This document shows positions 1-11,096 of a stretch of 64,000 bases of DNA, one piece after another (within the stretch, counting starts at the first letter, position 1; the number at the start of each line of letters is the position of its first letter). The translations under genes and the position numbers were made by a program. The stretch lies in NCBI RefSeq assembly GCF_007565055.1, contig NC_044559.1:37063546-37127545 (forward strand), given 5' to 3'. A model generated the notes under the pieces. It worked only from the letters and a program-made list of their open reading frames with translations, did not search any database and was not told the DNA's origin. The DNA comes from Rhinopithecus roxellana. Taxonomy: Eukaryota > Chordata > Mammalia > Primates > Cercopithecidae.

Positions 1-289
1 TGCCTTCTCAGATGCTTCCTGGCCACAGAGATGCTCTGTGACTCCTCGACATGCTTCTGTCTCCTCAACATTCCCCTTGCAGCTCATTTTGCTTCATTGT
101 CTCTTGTTCTCCAAGTAATTCTTTCAGGTATCCTGAATCACCCATGGGATGATTACTTCCTAGAAGGCTGGGATTGCTTCTTTGTGTCTTCCCCGGGCCT
201 GGTATCTCAAAGTGGGTTCTCAGTGTGTGTTCCACTAAATGAGTGGTTGTCAGATTCCCACTGCTCCCTGTCCCCTAAACCCAGTTGTT

Positions 290-676
290 CTTTCCTGATG
301 TTCCTCCAAGCACACCCATGCTCAGAGGCTTCCCTCACTGTCCCCGCTGTCTGGAATACTCTGCTCTCAGTGGTCTGCATGATTCTCTCCCTTGCTTCTC
401 TTAGGTCTCTACTCAGTCCTCTCATCAGAGAGGACTTTCCTGACCATTTTGTATGAAATAACACCCTTCCAACACATAACACTGTGTTTCATTCTTCCCT
501 AAGACTAACCACCGAAGCTCCTATTTGTTTATGGGTATGTCTGCCACCCCTCACTAGAACATAAGTTCCTTAACTTACAGAGCTGATCTCTTTTGTTCAC
601 TGCTTTATTGGAGTGTCCAAAACAGGTCTGGATCATGGGAGGTGCTCATATATTTGCCAAATTAATGAATGAAAAG
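290..676 (+). repeat. L2 LINE 3' end fragment
   Basis: The text follows the L2 3' region in order: a 'ctgtctggaatactctgctc' block, a 'cagagaggactttcctgacca' block, then 'agaacataagttcctt', 'gttcactgctttattg' and a terminal 'ggtgctcatatatttg...aatgaatgaa'. L2 is an ancient mammalian non-LTR retrotransposon. The 141-aa open frame across this stretch is read through repeat sequence and is not a gene. The left boundary is approximate. Confidence 0.75.
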
Positions 677-821
677 GCATGCTTTTCAGGGCAGCTTTAC
701 CCTTAGTGTGGGTCCCTCTCAAGGGACTTGTGCAGCAGAGTGGTTGTTGTCAGCATCAACTTCAGAGGCCCAGCTTCAGCTGGAGTTGAACTAGCCAGGA
801 TAGACAGCATGAGGTCTGGAG

Positions 822-1003
822 TCTGCAGCCTCACCCAGGGGCCAGGACTGGTCTATCTACATGCCTTTCAGCCAGGTGGACCTCTCCCAGCCTCAGTTTT
901 TTCACCTGCAAAATGAGAATCTTCACTGTCCAAAAGAAGACATAGCAGAGTTGCAAACACAGTGCCTGGCACACAGTAAGTGCCCAGTCACCGTTAGTCA
1001 TTC
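822..1003 (+). repeat. MIR SINE fragment
   Basis: Core MIR order is visible: 'cagcctcagttttttcacctgcaaaatgag' like the MIR 'cctcagtttcctcatctgtaaaatggg', then 'cagtgcctggcacacagtaag'. This is an old tRNA-derived SINE. The 5' half is degraded. Confidence 0.75.
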
Positions 1004-2474
1004 CTGAAGTGGACAAGATGGCTCTGGTAAGCTCTCAGCATGCAGCGTACACAGCGGGTTAGTGATGGGTCTTTGAATGATCTAGTTCATGACTTAGAGA
1101 ATGTGGACGCCCGTGGTTTTTGTTGTTCTGAAACTCCAATGTGAATGGGACAGGAGATTGTAATGACTGGTCTATAGGGTGTCAGTCAGGATTAGAGAAA
1201 GGAAGGTGGCCATGCCCTTCACTCAGGCCTGTCATGTAGCTGGTTGTCCCCCAGATCCCAGCTGGAGTTGCAGATGGTGGTTCTGGGTTTGCCATTGGTT
1301 TTGGTGCTGGCCTAATGGAGATAATAGAAGAGAAAGAAAAAATGACAGCATCAAAAGCTGCTTGGTTGAATTTTTGAGTGGTTTCATTTTGGGGATGTCC
1401 CTGTTAGGTTGTTTAACTACACAGTTTGCTTTTTTCAAGTGTTAAGTGTTCTTTTCGTGCCTTTGTTCAGACGTGGAGAAGGAGCTGGCACTTGCAGTGT
1501 TTGATGGTTTTCTGTCTTGTTCCCATGCTAAGTACACATGTGTTTCTTGCAACCTAACTTAACAGGGTTTGTTGTAACTGGAAAACACACTCAGGGCCTT
1601 TGACCTAGCAGCTTCCCCACATGTACGTCAGAAATTTGGCATTAAGTAGCATCGGCAAAAAAGCAGAAGGAACTCCACACCCGCACCCTGCCCATCTCAA
1701 ATAATGTGTGTCTGTCTTCACACAGTGCATATTTTTCTCATTTTCTGAGTTTAGCATTTGATTAATTCTCATAATCACCCTAAAAGGAATTGGAGTTCTT
1801 TCGCTATTGCCTATCATTATGATGCCTAAAAGTAATTCTCCTTCAGTGATTCCAAATATTCTTCAAAGACTAATTTGACCTTGAGAAGAGGAGTCGTTCT
1901 CACAGGCAATTTGACAGTACATTTGAAAAATCACCTCTGTGCCTCCTAACAGGCGCTCTCTTTGGGAAAAAACCAAGGAAGGCTGAGAAATGATGAGTAG
2001 ACTATCTTCAATCATGTTTTCTCATAAGGCGTATCTGATCTTGAAGTGATGGAGCCTGGGAGAGAAGATCAAGTTTGAAAAAAGAAAAGGCTAGAAGTGT
2101 TTCATTTCTGTGATCAAGTTGAGATGTAGTGATCAGACTTTTTTCTACCATGCTATCACCAAACATTACATTTCTTTCTTACCAGGAATTTAAGTAAAAA
2201 TGAAAGAAAGCAATTACCTATCAGTTTCTCACAAGCATCTCACTTTATAATGACAACACCTTTACTCTTTTCTCAAAAATAGGTGGCAAGCTAGGGCCAC
2301 AACCTTCAGGAGAGGGAGCAAGCAATTGGGTGAAGAGGTGATATTTCAGCAACCTCCATGTCCCTGGCTCAGTCTCTCTGGACTTGGTCTTTGTTGTGAA
2401 TCTTCATAGTCCAGAGCGTTTGATGATGGGATTGCACTGAGTGATAGAAAGTTCGAGGTAATATAATATTTGTA
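1004..2474. other. Mostly unique sequence, no gene seen
   Basis: No convincing coding frame or promoter was found. A short piece near 1750-1800 ('ttaattctcataatcaccctaaaagg') resembles the antisense MIR core but is too short to delimit. Two opposite frames of 88 and 68 aa near 1179-1445 overlap each other and have no family features. Confidence 0.5.
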
Positions 2475-2680
2475 ACAGTTAAGAGGTCAGCCTCTGGATG
2501 TGGGTCCAAATCTAGCTTCTTGTGCTAGCTGTTAGTTCCTCACATCTCAGTTGCTTCGTTTATAAAGTGGGGATAATAATTCATCCCCCAGGAGTGTTAG
2601 AAGCTGCAATGGGATAATTTGGGTCAAGATCTTGGAACAGGACCTGACCATGGACAGTGCAGTGTGGTGGTGGTTGTTGC
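2475..2680 (+). repeat. MIR SINE
   Basis: Reads 'gttaagaggtcagcctctgg', then 'cacatctcagttgcttcgtttataaagtggggataataat' and 'ggacctgaccatg', which matches the MIR order from 5' end to tail. Diverged, as expected for an ancient SINE. Confidence 0.75.
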
Positions 2681-2730
2681 AGATCTCAGTGGTATCTATA
2701 ATTCCAAGTCTTTGAATCTGAGAGAACAGG

Positions 2731-3089
2731 TGTATTAGTCCATTTTCACACTATTGATAAAGACACACCCAAGACTGGGTAATTTAAAGAAAAAGAGATT
2801 TAATGAACTCACAGTTCCATTTGACTGGGAGGCCTCACAATCATGGTAGAAAGCAAAAGGCACATCTTACATGGCGGCAGGCAAGAGAGAATGAAAGATG
2901 AGCAAAAGGAGAAATCCCTTATAAAACCATCAGATCTTGTGAGACTTACTACCATGAGAACAGTATGGGAGAAGCTGTCCCCATGATTCATTTATCTCCC
3001 ACCAGGTCCCTCCCAAACACATGGGGAATTATGGGAGCTACATTTCAAGATGAGATTTGGATAGGAACCATATCAGCCAAACCACATCA
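2731..3089 (-). mobile_element. THE1-type MaLR solo LTR, antisense
   Basis: Starts 'tgtattagtccattttcac' and ends 'gccaaaccacatca'. Both are reverse complements of the ends of THE1/MST LTRs (sense 'tgatatggtttggc' to 'gactaataca'). Internal blocks such as 'catcagatcttgtgagactt' and 'acatggcggcaggcaagaga' are in the right order. Flanks 'acagg' and 'gtagg' are a decayed 5-bp target duplication. No internal proviral sequence is attached, so this is a solo LTR left by recombination. THE1 is favoured over MST by its middle section. Confidence 0.9.
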
Positions 3090-3485
3090 GTAGGATTCTT
3101 AAAAGCAGGGCTTGGGAGACTTTTAAGGCATAGAATTCAGAGATGTGCACATTGTTTAGCTTCTACCTTTCTTATTTCTGTGCCAAAGTTGAAGGCTGGA
3201 TTGTAATTTTGAGGACTGCATGTGGAGAACCCTGGAAACATAAACTTGTGTTGTTTTTAAGCCCAGGAGCATTGCTGTATCTGAATTCAATTTAAGTGTT
3301 GGACATATGCAGTCAAAACCCCCTCCCCTCATTCTGGACCTTTCTTCCAGTGAAAAGAGTCAGGGTTTCTGTCTTATCTGTGTAGGAAGAAATAAAATTT
3401 CACAGCCTGGTTTCCAAACCTTAGTCATTTGCAAACCATCTTCATGTCTCCTGCCATGTCAGAGCAATGCCTGCATTATAATTTA

Positions 3486-3704
3486 CAGTTGACTCCTGAA
3501 CAATGTGGGTTTGAACTGCACAGGTCCACTTATACATGGATTTTTTCACATACAATAATCAGGGGAGGCAAAATCCACATATATTGAAGGCCAACTTTTG
3601 CATATGCGGGCTCCACAGGGCTGACTGCAGGGCTTAAGTATGCACAGATTTGGGTATTCACATGGGACCTGGAACCAATACCCTACGTATACCAAGGGCA
3701 GCTG
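3486..3704. mobile_element. Small Tigger-type DNA transposon
   Basis: A 219-bp element starting 'cagttgactcctgaacaatg' and ending '...caagggcagctg', flanked on both sides by the dinucleotide TA (3484-3485 and 3705-3706), the target duplication of Tc1/mariner-Tigger elements. The first 60 bases match the Tigger terminal repeat ('gaactgcacaggtccactta'). The second half ('gggacctggaaccaatac') also resembles a Tigger end. It is a non-autonomous internal-deletion copy with no transposase frame. The exact family is not assigned. Confidence 0.8.
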
Positions 3705-3706
3705 TA

Positions 3707-6700
3707 CTTATTGTTATTCTTTACATGTACCTAAATACACTGACTTCTGTTACTCTGCTTCGTTCTAAGTAATCCTACCTCTGAAATTACATTTGAATGT
3801 GCTAATTGTATTTTTAATAATACACACGAAAGTAACTACATAGTGATTAAAATAAATTCCACATCTATCTCACCCAAAATGAACTTACCTGCTACCTTTG
3901 GGATACAAAGCACCCTTTGGGGGATCACAGCCCTAAGTCTGGTGGGAGATTGAATTTCTTAAGAAGGATTGATCTATTTGAGGCAGAACCATGACCGAAC
4001 ACCCTCACAAAACCACAGCCCTGAGCTTTTTACTTTTCCTATATTGTCAACCCAGCCTAGGACGCCAGAAGGACAGACTCAGGGGGACCATTTTCCATCA
4101 GTGATAAGAGACTGTGTCTCAGACAGCTGTCACTGAACAATTAATCTTCAAAATGAGAGCTCAATTACCAAACATGTGCTCTCACGAGCAAGGCCCTATT
4201 CTCATCATTCAGAGATGCTATTAGGCACAAATAATATATATTTTTTCATTCATAATTATCCCATCTTAATGCAGTCTTGATGATTATGATGTATGCTGTA
4301 ACTCTTGACTTCTCACTGTTGGAATTGTTAACATATTGTGAAAATACGCACAAAATCATTCTTTCCAAGCTGACTTTTGCTGTTAAAATTAGAAAGACCA
4401 ATATGAGTTTGAACAGCATGAATAGGAAAAGTAGATGATCAATTCTTGTGCTTGGAAATGCAATTGCCTCCCTGGAACCAGGATTTCTTGCTTTCACATC
4501 TTCTATCTTCCGGTGCTTATTATAAAAAGACAATAAAGTAGAATGGAAGGGGGGTGAGGCTGAGAGAAAATAATGGAATCTTTTGGTATATAATGATTTT
4601 TATTTTAATATTTTTCTATTTGTATTAGCAAATAGATTTAGTTATTAGAGAGTTGACAAAAATAAAATGTATTCAGTTTTTCAAGGGGTTTTGTAGTGAA
4701 TTTTTGATTCTAATATCTGTTGATTTTGTGCTCATTCTGAGGATAGAAAAAGCATTGAAAATTGAAAATCCGGACAGTATACATATTTTTTTTAAAATTG
4801 TCACTAAAGTTAAAAATTGTCATGTCAGTTGAAATGATGAAGTCCAAACCCTTTTGTTCAGATCTGAAACATGGCAATTGTGCCTTTCCAGAGGCCAATG
4901 AATCCTTTGATTTTTAATAACAATTAGGTTGTCTGTTTTATCAAGTCACAACTGGATGAAAAATACTTTCTTGCCCCATTAGGCAAATAACGAATTTCCG
5001 TTCTTTCCCTCAACTCTTTGAGATCCTCAGTGGTTTCCTGCTCAGAATTAGTTTTCTTTCTGCCACTGTTCCATAGGCATTTTGTTCCCATGGAATCATT
5101 AGGAGAATGGGTCAGTCATTCACAGAAGCTGCAGATACCTGTGTTTCTGGCTCTTAGGGAACATTTTGTGATCCACAAGTCCCAGAACTGGGGTTCAAAA
5201 GCCACTCACCAGCCTTTCCCCTGCCACCATGGTGTCTCAGGTCAGTTTCTCCATGACCCACAGCACTTCTCCATGACCCTAAGAAGACCTTCCCTTATCA
5301 GGATGTCGTCAGCCCTACTGGGGCCCCACGGTTTGTAGCAGAGCACCTTGTTGTGAAGGTCTGTTGGATCTAGCATCTAGAAATTGAAAGTCTGCCTTGG
5401 CAAACCCCCACAACTTGTTTTGAAATGTCTGCATGCTTCTTGTTTTTAATTGTAAGCAAAGATTTGATATACATCAGCGAAGAGCTGTCTGTCCTCCTTC
5501 CTCAAAGGGGCATTTTAAAACTTAAGTATTTTACTCATGCCCAACATAATGAGAACTGGAAGGTTATAGGAAGAGAGGACATTCCCATATGGACATTTTA
5601 TAAAAAGTTAATATCATCCCAAATCAGACCACACACACAGAAAAATGCCTCCTGTACTAAATGAGGGGTGGAGGAGACACTTCTAATTAAAGTTTCAGTA
5701 CTCCATCCAGATGTGTGTTAAGGATTTGATTACTTTTTTTAACACTTGGTTTCACTATGGGTATTTTGTAAAGATAACGTAATACCAGCATCTCCTTCAA
5801 TATTTATTTCCACAAGGTCTAAGTTCAAGGGCCTGGAGCTCTTTACAAGAAAGGAGCTACCAAAATTCCACCTACAGTCATTCTCTAAGGATGACTTTTT
5901 AAATCGTACATAAGAGTATGTGATCTAAATTGCACATACTGTCTTAAGGAAACACTTTTCCAGCTTAGGATACCTGATTACAAACATCGATAAAACTGCA
6001 CAATTTTTTTTAAAACATACTTTTAAGGTTAAAACAATCTGATTATAAACACCTGTTTCTGTGTTTTATCAGAACTCTCAGGAGTTCAGGATTTTAGGGA
6101 GTTGGAGAAGTGACGCTTTGGAACATTCTTGAGTGAGGCTTGCTCTGAGGTTGGAGTGTCAGTCTTCTTTGCTTAAGTACTTCCCTTGCTGCGGTATTGA
6201 TCAGAAACTGCAAACATGTTTTTATTTTGATGTCCTGACTGTTCCAATGAATTACATGTATTTCAAATAGATAAGCTAGAAGATGAGTTTTTAGATATGC
6301 AGAACAACAAAGCAGGAAGTCCATATGGCATAGAATAAAGACACACACGCTTCTGAAAACTTAAAAGGCTGTCATCTGCTAAGCCTGCCCGTAATAGCCA
6401 CTCTCAAAGATAATATCCACCCATGTGTCCTTGATGAAAAGTGCATCACACTGCCCAGGAAATTGGCTTAAACTGCAACAAGAAAGATTGAGATTAGCTG
6501 AAGCAGAACTTCCTGCCTGAGCAACTCTTGTTGGTGAGGGTGAGGGGCTGGGGGTGCACTCTGAACGGGGTCTGTGTGTCTTCCGATTTTCATCCCTTCC
6601 TCTTCTGTTTGGGCCTTGAACTTCTCCTTGAGCTATAGAGTAGATGGGTCGTTACTGTCTCCAGCATAATTGGACATGTGGGAAAATGAATTTGAAGGAG

Positions 6701-7284
6701 CTTGGCTGGCTTCCTCACTTCCTATTTGTGCAACTGCGATGGATTCTGAAGGAGTGACTGAGACCTTCTCCGTGATGCAGGGCATTGGTCTGGGTACTGT
6801 GTGTCTGGCCGAGGCGTCAAGCCATGGGCAGCACAGCAACCTCACCCCCAAGGCTGAGCTGCAAGAAGGCGCAGAGAAGGGGAAGGGCAGGCGTGGGAAT
6901 CAGGAAGAGATTTCACCCACAGAGTAGGACATCTTCAAAGACAGGGAGGCAGAGGACCAAGGAGTACCTGGAGCAAAGGGATGGGTGCGTGAATAGCCAG
7001 ACTCCAGTTCAGAAGTTCCCAATCTGTGTTTGCAGGATGGAGGTCAGGAGACAGGAAGAGTCAATGAGGGAAACCACCCAGCTAGGAACACTTACATCCT
7101 GATCATGGCGGGGCATTAACCGTATGCAGACCTAGGGAGACTGGGCTTACTAGGGAAACCAGCAATTTGCAATCTCAGGTTAAAACTTTGGACTCTTTAG
7201 TGTTTTCTCAAATCTCTTGAAACTCTGTAGTCAAGAACATCTTGGCCACCCGTGGCCCATTCTCTACATAGCTAATGTGCCATG
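3707..7284. other. Unique AT-rich then GC-richer DNA, no gene seen
   Basis: No repeat I could name and no supported gene. Open frames here are at most about 106 aa, lie on both strands and lack recognisable domains. The part from about 6500 to 7100 is richer in G and holds overlapping frames in two registers (6670-6927 and 6785-7102), which reflects low stop-codon density, not coding. Confidence 0.45.
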
Positions 7285-7294
7285 AAACCTATTT

Positions 7295-7630
7295 CATTTC
7301 ATTTCTTTTCTTTTTAAGAGAGGCAGGGTCTTGCTCTGTTGCCTATGCTGGAGTGCAGTGGCATGATCATAGCTCACTGCAGCCTTCAACTACTGGACTC
7401 AAGCAATCCTCTCACCTCAGCCTCCTGAGTAACTGAGACTAAGGCGCACACCACCACATCTGGCTAATTTTAAAAATTTTTTGTAGAAATTGGGTCTCAC
7501 TATATTGCCCAGGCTGGTCTCGAACTCCTGGTCTCAAGCGATACTCTCACCTTGGCTTCCAGCAATACTCTCTCCTTGGCCTCCCAAAGCACTGGAATTC
7601 CAGATATGAGCCAGTGCACCCAGCCCCTGT
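7295..7630 (-). mobile_element. AluJ-type SINE, antisense
   Basis: Full-length antisense Alu, with a degraded poly-T head ('atttcttttctttttaagag') and 'ggctggagtgcagtggcatgatcatagctcactgcagcc', typical of old AluJ. The direct repeat 'aaacctatt' at 7285-7293 and 7631-7639 is the target-site duplication. It carries an internal 24-bp tandem duplication (7537-7560 and 7561-7584) near the end of the right-hand half. Confidence 0.95.
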
Positions 7631-7639
7631 AAACCTATT

Positions 7640-8549
7640 CTGGGATCCCTTAAATATATGGCAGATGGGGCAAGTGCTGGTGACTTTGGCTGATGCTTCA
7701 GAGTCCATGTCTATGAGGTGGCTTTGGACCCTAGAGCACTTTCGTCTGACCCTGGTGCACTGTCATTGGCTCTGGCAGCTCACAGAGGGCTGAGAGGAGC
7801 ATCTAGGGAAGGGAGAGAAGTCCAGCACCCAACCTTGGAGATCTAGAACAGTCACAGGGGCCTGGCCTTCTCTCCTGAGCCACCTGGGTTTCACAGGCTG
7901 AGTGTTCCTTGTTGCCAGCCCAGGTCTTCCAGGGCGAGGGTAGCCAGGGCAGCCACAGGATTTACCCCTCCCCAGCCCAGGCAGGGAATGCAGATGGAGC
8001 CTGGGCAGTCCCTGGCCAGCAGGCATCAGGATTCATGGCGCCATACATCCCTCCGTCTGTGTGTGGGGCTGGGTGCTGTTTGGGCATCCCTGGCAAATGC
8101 CCTTGAGCTGCTTAATTTGCACACCCGCTTCGGAGACCACAGTATTAGACAGAATTATCAGCATTCCTTTCTATGGATTCTGGGTTATTTTGGCTATTTG
8201 GGGTAATAATTCTCATTATACTTTGTGGTCCTTTTTAATAAAAATGACATTCCCCTTATCTTTAAAGGTTGAAATCTCAGCATAATGTATGACCTGCACT
8301 ATCCTTGGAGAGTTATAAAAATTACGTTATATAACCTCACATTTCCTGTTAATGAACATGGTGATGCTTCGGCCCAATGAGAGGGAGACAAGCGATAGGG
8401 ATTTATGCTTTAATAATCCTGCTTAGATTGGTGTGTGTGGCTGTGGGCAACGGGCCTCCAACGGGTACAGCAGGCACTGCGGCTTTCCTGGCCAGCAGGG
8501 CAATATTTTTTATGGCAGTAAATCTCTCTCGAGTGAGGGTGTCTTACCC
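7640..8549. other. Unique sequence, no gene seen
   Basis: GC-rich to about 8100, AT-rich after. Three overlapping frames of 65-74 aa on the plus strand (7909-8285) share the same bases in different registers and are not supported as genes. No repeat family was recognised. Confidence 0.4.
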
Positions 8550-8673
8550 TGCACCAGGGAATGACTGTGACAGTGGCGTCGTGTGTGAAATTGCTCTGAA
8601 TGCAAGACTATTTGTATCATCTAAGAGAATACTGCCTGGTACTGATATTCTCTGGGTTCCGATGTATGGATGC
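8550..8673 (+). other. Source copy A of a local duplication
   Basis: A 124-bp segment that is repeated, without gaps, at 9570-9693 (28 mismatches counted by eye, about 77% identity, mostly transitions). It runs from 'tgcaccaggg' to 'tatggatgc'. At 9570 the copy is embedded in an L1 tail, so 8550-8673 is taken as the source. I do not recognise it as a named repeat. If it proves to be one, the two copies could be independent insertions. Confidence 0.7.
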
Positions 8674-8774
8674 TGCTCTGGACACCTACTGATGCCAGGC
8701 ATGATGCTGGTTACTATGCATGCATTATTTTTCCATTTATTCCTCATGGTCTGCCAGTGAGGTGGGCACTGTGA

Positions 8775-8892
8775 GTGTCCCCATTTTACACTGTGACCTC
8801 CCTGGGGGTGGGGGCCATGTCTCCATTTCAGTATCCCCAGTGCCTGGGGCAGTTCACAGTAAGGGGTTCGTCACTGTAGCTTCGTAATGAAT
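8775..8892 (+). repeat. L2-like 3' end
   Basis: 'gacctccctgggggtgggggccatgtct', then 'tatccccagtgcctggggca', then 'taatgaatga' follows the L2 tail order ('agggcaggg...tatccccagtgcctag...gaatgaatga'). Confidence 0.55.
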
Positions 8893-9226
8893 GACCTTTA
8901 TTGGTTAATTTCTTGTGTCAACTTGTCTGGGCCACAGTACCCAGATGTTTGGTTAAACACTGAAGTAGATATTTCTGTGAAGGTGTTATTTGGATGAGAC
9001 TAATTTAATTGTTGGCCTTTGAGTAAAGCAGATTACTCTCCATAATGCAGGTGGGCCTCATCTGATCAGTTGAAGTACTTAATAGAATAAGACTGACTTC
9101 TTCAAGCCAAAATTAATTGTATAAGCAGATGGCCTTTGGACTGAAATTGAAACTCTTCCCTGGGTCTCTGGCCTGCTGGCCTACTCTGCAGATTTTAAAC
9201 TTGCAAAGCCTCCAAAATCACATGTG

Positions 9227-9229
<3 letters not shown>
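8893..9229 (+). repeat. Ancient interspersed repeat, family not assigned
   Basis: Contains phrases I know from a common mammalian interspersed repeat: 'gtgtcaacttgtctgggcca', 'gtttggttaaaca', 'gagtaaagcagattactctcc', 'gtgggcctcatctgatcagttgaag' and 'ggcctgctggcctactctgcagattttaaacttgc'. The order fits one continuous element that normally ends in an AT-rich simple repeat, here replaced by the TG run that follows. I cannot name the family with confidence. Confidence 0.65.

Positions 9230-9262
<33 letters not shown>
9230..9262. repeat. (TG)n microsatellite
   Basis: About 16 uninterrupted TG units between 'gtgctctg' and 'taaacaac'. It sits exactly between the preceding repeat and the L1 fragment, so it probably grew from the older element's simple-sequence tail. 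Confidence 0.95.
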
Positions 9263-9265
<3 letters not shown>

Positions 9266-9569
9266 CAACACAAATGTCCATCAACTGATGAAGGGATAAG
9301 TAAAACATGGTATATCCATACAATGGACTATTATTTGGCGATAAAGATGGTCGCAGTACTGATCCATGCTATAATATGGATGCATCTTTGAAAACATTAT
9401 GCTAAGCGAAGGAAGCAAAACAGGAAGGACACATATTGTATTACTCATTTATGTGAAGTGTCCAGAAGAGGAAAATCTGTAGAGACAGAGCATAGATTAG
9501 TGACTACCAAGGCCTGAAAGAAAATTGGAAGGAGATGTTTGAACAAAAAGAGTAGTTTTATTTTTGGGG
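9263..9569 (+). mobile_element. L1M 3' region, left part
   Basis: Reads 'aaatgtccatcaactgatgaagggataa', 'ggtatatccatacaatgga', 'atggatgcatctttgaaaacattatgctaag' and 'ttactcatttatgtgaagtgtccagaa', the classic 3' part of L1MA/L1MB elements. The L1 text stops at 'tttttggggtg' and resumes at about 10016, so the element is interrupted. Confidence 0.85.
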
Positions 9570-9693
9570 TGCACCAGAGGATGGCTGTGGCAGTGACTTA
9601 GCACATGAAATTGCTCTGAATGTAAGACTGTTTGTGTCATCTAGACAAATACCACCTGGTACTGATATTCTTTGGGTCTTGCTATGTAGATGC
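9570..9693 (+). other. Duplicated segment A', left half of a templated insert
   Basis: Gap-free copy of 8550-8673 in the same orientation, inserted inside the L1M tail. Left edge: L1 '...ggggtg' meets 'tgcacca', sharing TG. Right edge: it joins segment B at 'atgc' (9690-9693), a tetranucleotide present at the corresponding point of both sources. Confidence 0.75.
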
Positions 9694-10015
9694 AAGCAGC
9701 ACGGGGGATCTGTCAGGTGTTCTGCGAAGCCCTGATGAGTGGGGGAAGGCCAGGCCAGGCTTCTCATTTGTCCCCAGACAATGGCAGCTGGGGATGAGAC
9801 ATGGAGGGTGGGCTTAGCCAACCTTCATGGGTACCAGCTTCGGCTTCCCAGTTCTCCCGAATCCGCCCGTGGACAGCAGGCCCACAGGGCTTCACACCTC
9901 ACCTTTATAACTCTGTCTACTCCCAGAGACCAAGAAACCCACATCAACAAAATTAACCCAACATTCACCCATCCAGGGTAGTCAGACAGACTGGATTAGA
10001 ATCTTGGCCCAACCA
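9690..10015 (-). other. Duplicated segment B, inverted copy of 11054-11376
   Basis: The reverse complement of this stretch matches 11054-11376 almost end to end (about 85% identity by eye, a few 1-2-base gaps). A long shared block runs 'agctgccattgtctgggg' to 'gagaagcctggcctg'. Its right end carries a truncated piece of a MIR that is longer at the 11-kb copy, so the 11-kb locus is the source and this is the inserted copy. The L1M tail resumes right after it. Confidence 0.85.
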
Positions 10016-10168
10016 AAGATTGGTTCTAAAATTATTTATGGTAATCATTGCACAACTGTGAATCTGCTAAAAACAATTGAATTGTACACTTTAAATGGAT
10101 GAATGGTAAAATATGTCTCTTTGTACACACTGTATTTAAATTATGCCCCAATAAAGCTGTTAAAAAAA
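10016..10168 (+). mobile_element. L1M 3' end, right part
   Basis: 'gttctaaaattatttatggtaatcattgcacaactgtgaat', then 'attgaattgtacactttaaatgg', then 'ccccaataaagctgttaaaaaaa' is the terminal 150 bp of L1MA/L1MB elements, including the AATAAA signal and short A tail. It continues the fragment that stops at 9569. Confidence 0.9.
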
Positions 10169-10204
10169 GTTTCTCAGGTGATTCTCCTGTAGCCTAGATT
10201 AGAT

Positions 10205-10378
10205 AAACACTAGCTACTCAAAGTGTGGTCCACAGAGCTGCAGCACTGGCCTCACAGGGGAGTCTGTTAGAAATGCAGGTTCTCAGGCACTGCCCCAGAC
10301 CTACTGGATCAGCATCTGCATTTTAACAAGAGCTCCAGGTGCTTCCTGAGCACACTCACGTTTGAGAAGCGGCTTCTC
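10205..10378 (-). mobile_element. MER5A hAT-Charlie element, antisense
   Basis: 'ctcaaagtgtggtccacagagctgcagca', 'gttagaaatgcaggttctcagg', 'ccccagacctactggatcag' and 'tttgagaagcggcttc' follow antisense MER5A from end to end. MER5A is a short non-autonomous DNA transposon of the hAT superfamily. Confidence 0.85.
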
Positions 10379-10759
10379 TAATAGACCCCCACCAGGCCTC
10401 TGGAATTGTCTGTTGCCTCTGTCTGCCCTAGGAGCCTCATCCTCAGCAGCTGAATCTTCCGGATGTTTTGGGAAGCTTCCTCCCTCTGGATGCTGCTCCA
10501 AGAGGGAGGAAGTCCGGCTTGGACCTGCTTCCCTGAGTATAATGCGCAGGAAACTTTATAGTGTATTTGGGTGACTTTAATTTGTAGAGATGATGCTTCC
10601 GCCGGTTTTTAACTCTCCGGGAATGAGCAGTGAGAGGGCAGAGGAGAAACAGAGATGGCCTCATAGAAAGGCTCCATCTGCTCTTTCTGCTCCAGGAATT
10701 AGGGGAGCCCCTTGCCTGGTTACCATTCTGGGGTCTCTGAGGGTAAGGTGCTCTTATCT

Positions 10760-10880
10760 GCTTTGTAAATCATTAATTCATTCTGTTGAGTCCTTCAGGA
10801 GTAGGAACCATTCTGGTGCACCCCAAGCCCCCAATTCCTGGCCCTCTGCAGATGTTCAGTGAGTGTTTGAATGATGACAA
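10760..10880 (+). repeat. L2-like 3' end
   Basis: 'aattcctggccctctgcagatgttcagtgagtgtttgaatgatga' resembles the L2 tail ('...gcctggcacatagtaggtgctcaataaatgtttgttgaatgaatga'). Short and diverged. Confidence 0.5.
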
Positions 10881-10894
10881 TGACAAGGACACTT

Positions 10895-11096
10895 ACTACG
10901 GGCGGGTTTACTCTGTGCTGGACCCTGTGCTGAGCATGTCACTTCTTCACCATAGCCCCCGGAGGTGGAGGGACTGCCATTTTCCAAGTCCTTTGGTGGA
11001 TAAGGGAAACAGAACCTGAGAAGTAACCTGCCCAGTGTCACTCAGTTAATATCTGGTTGGGTCAAGATTCTAATCCAGTCTGTCTGACTCCAGGAT
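10895..11096 (-). repeat. MIR SINE, antisense
   Basis: 'accctgtgctgagcatg', 'ggactgccattttccaa', 'gggaaacagaacctgagaagtaacctgcccagtgtcactcagttaa' and 'agtctgtctgactcca' give the antisense MIR in order. Segment B of the templated insert begins inside this MIR, at about 11054. Confidence 0.85.

Noticed and set aside
31..456. 141-aa plus-strand open frame
   Set aside because: Its second half is an L2 LINE fossil; no domain, and an opposite-strand frame covers the same bases.
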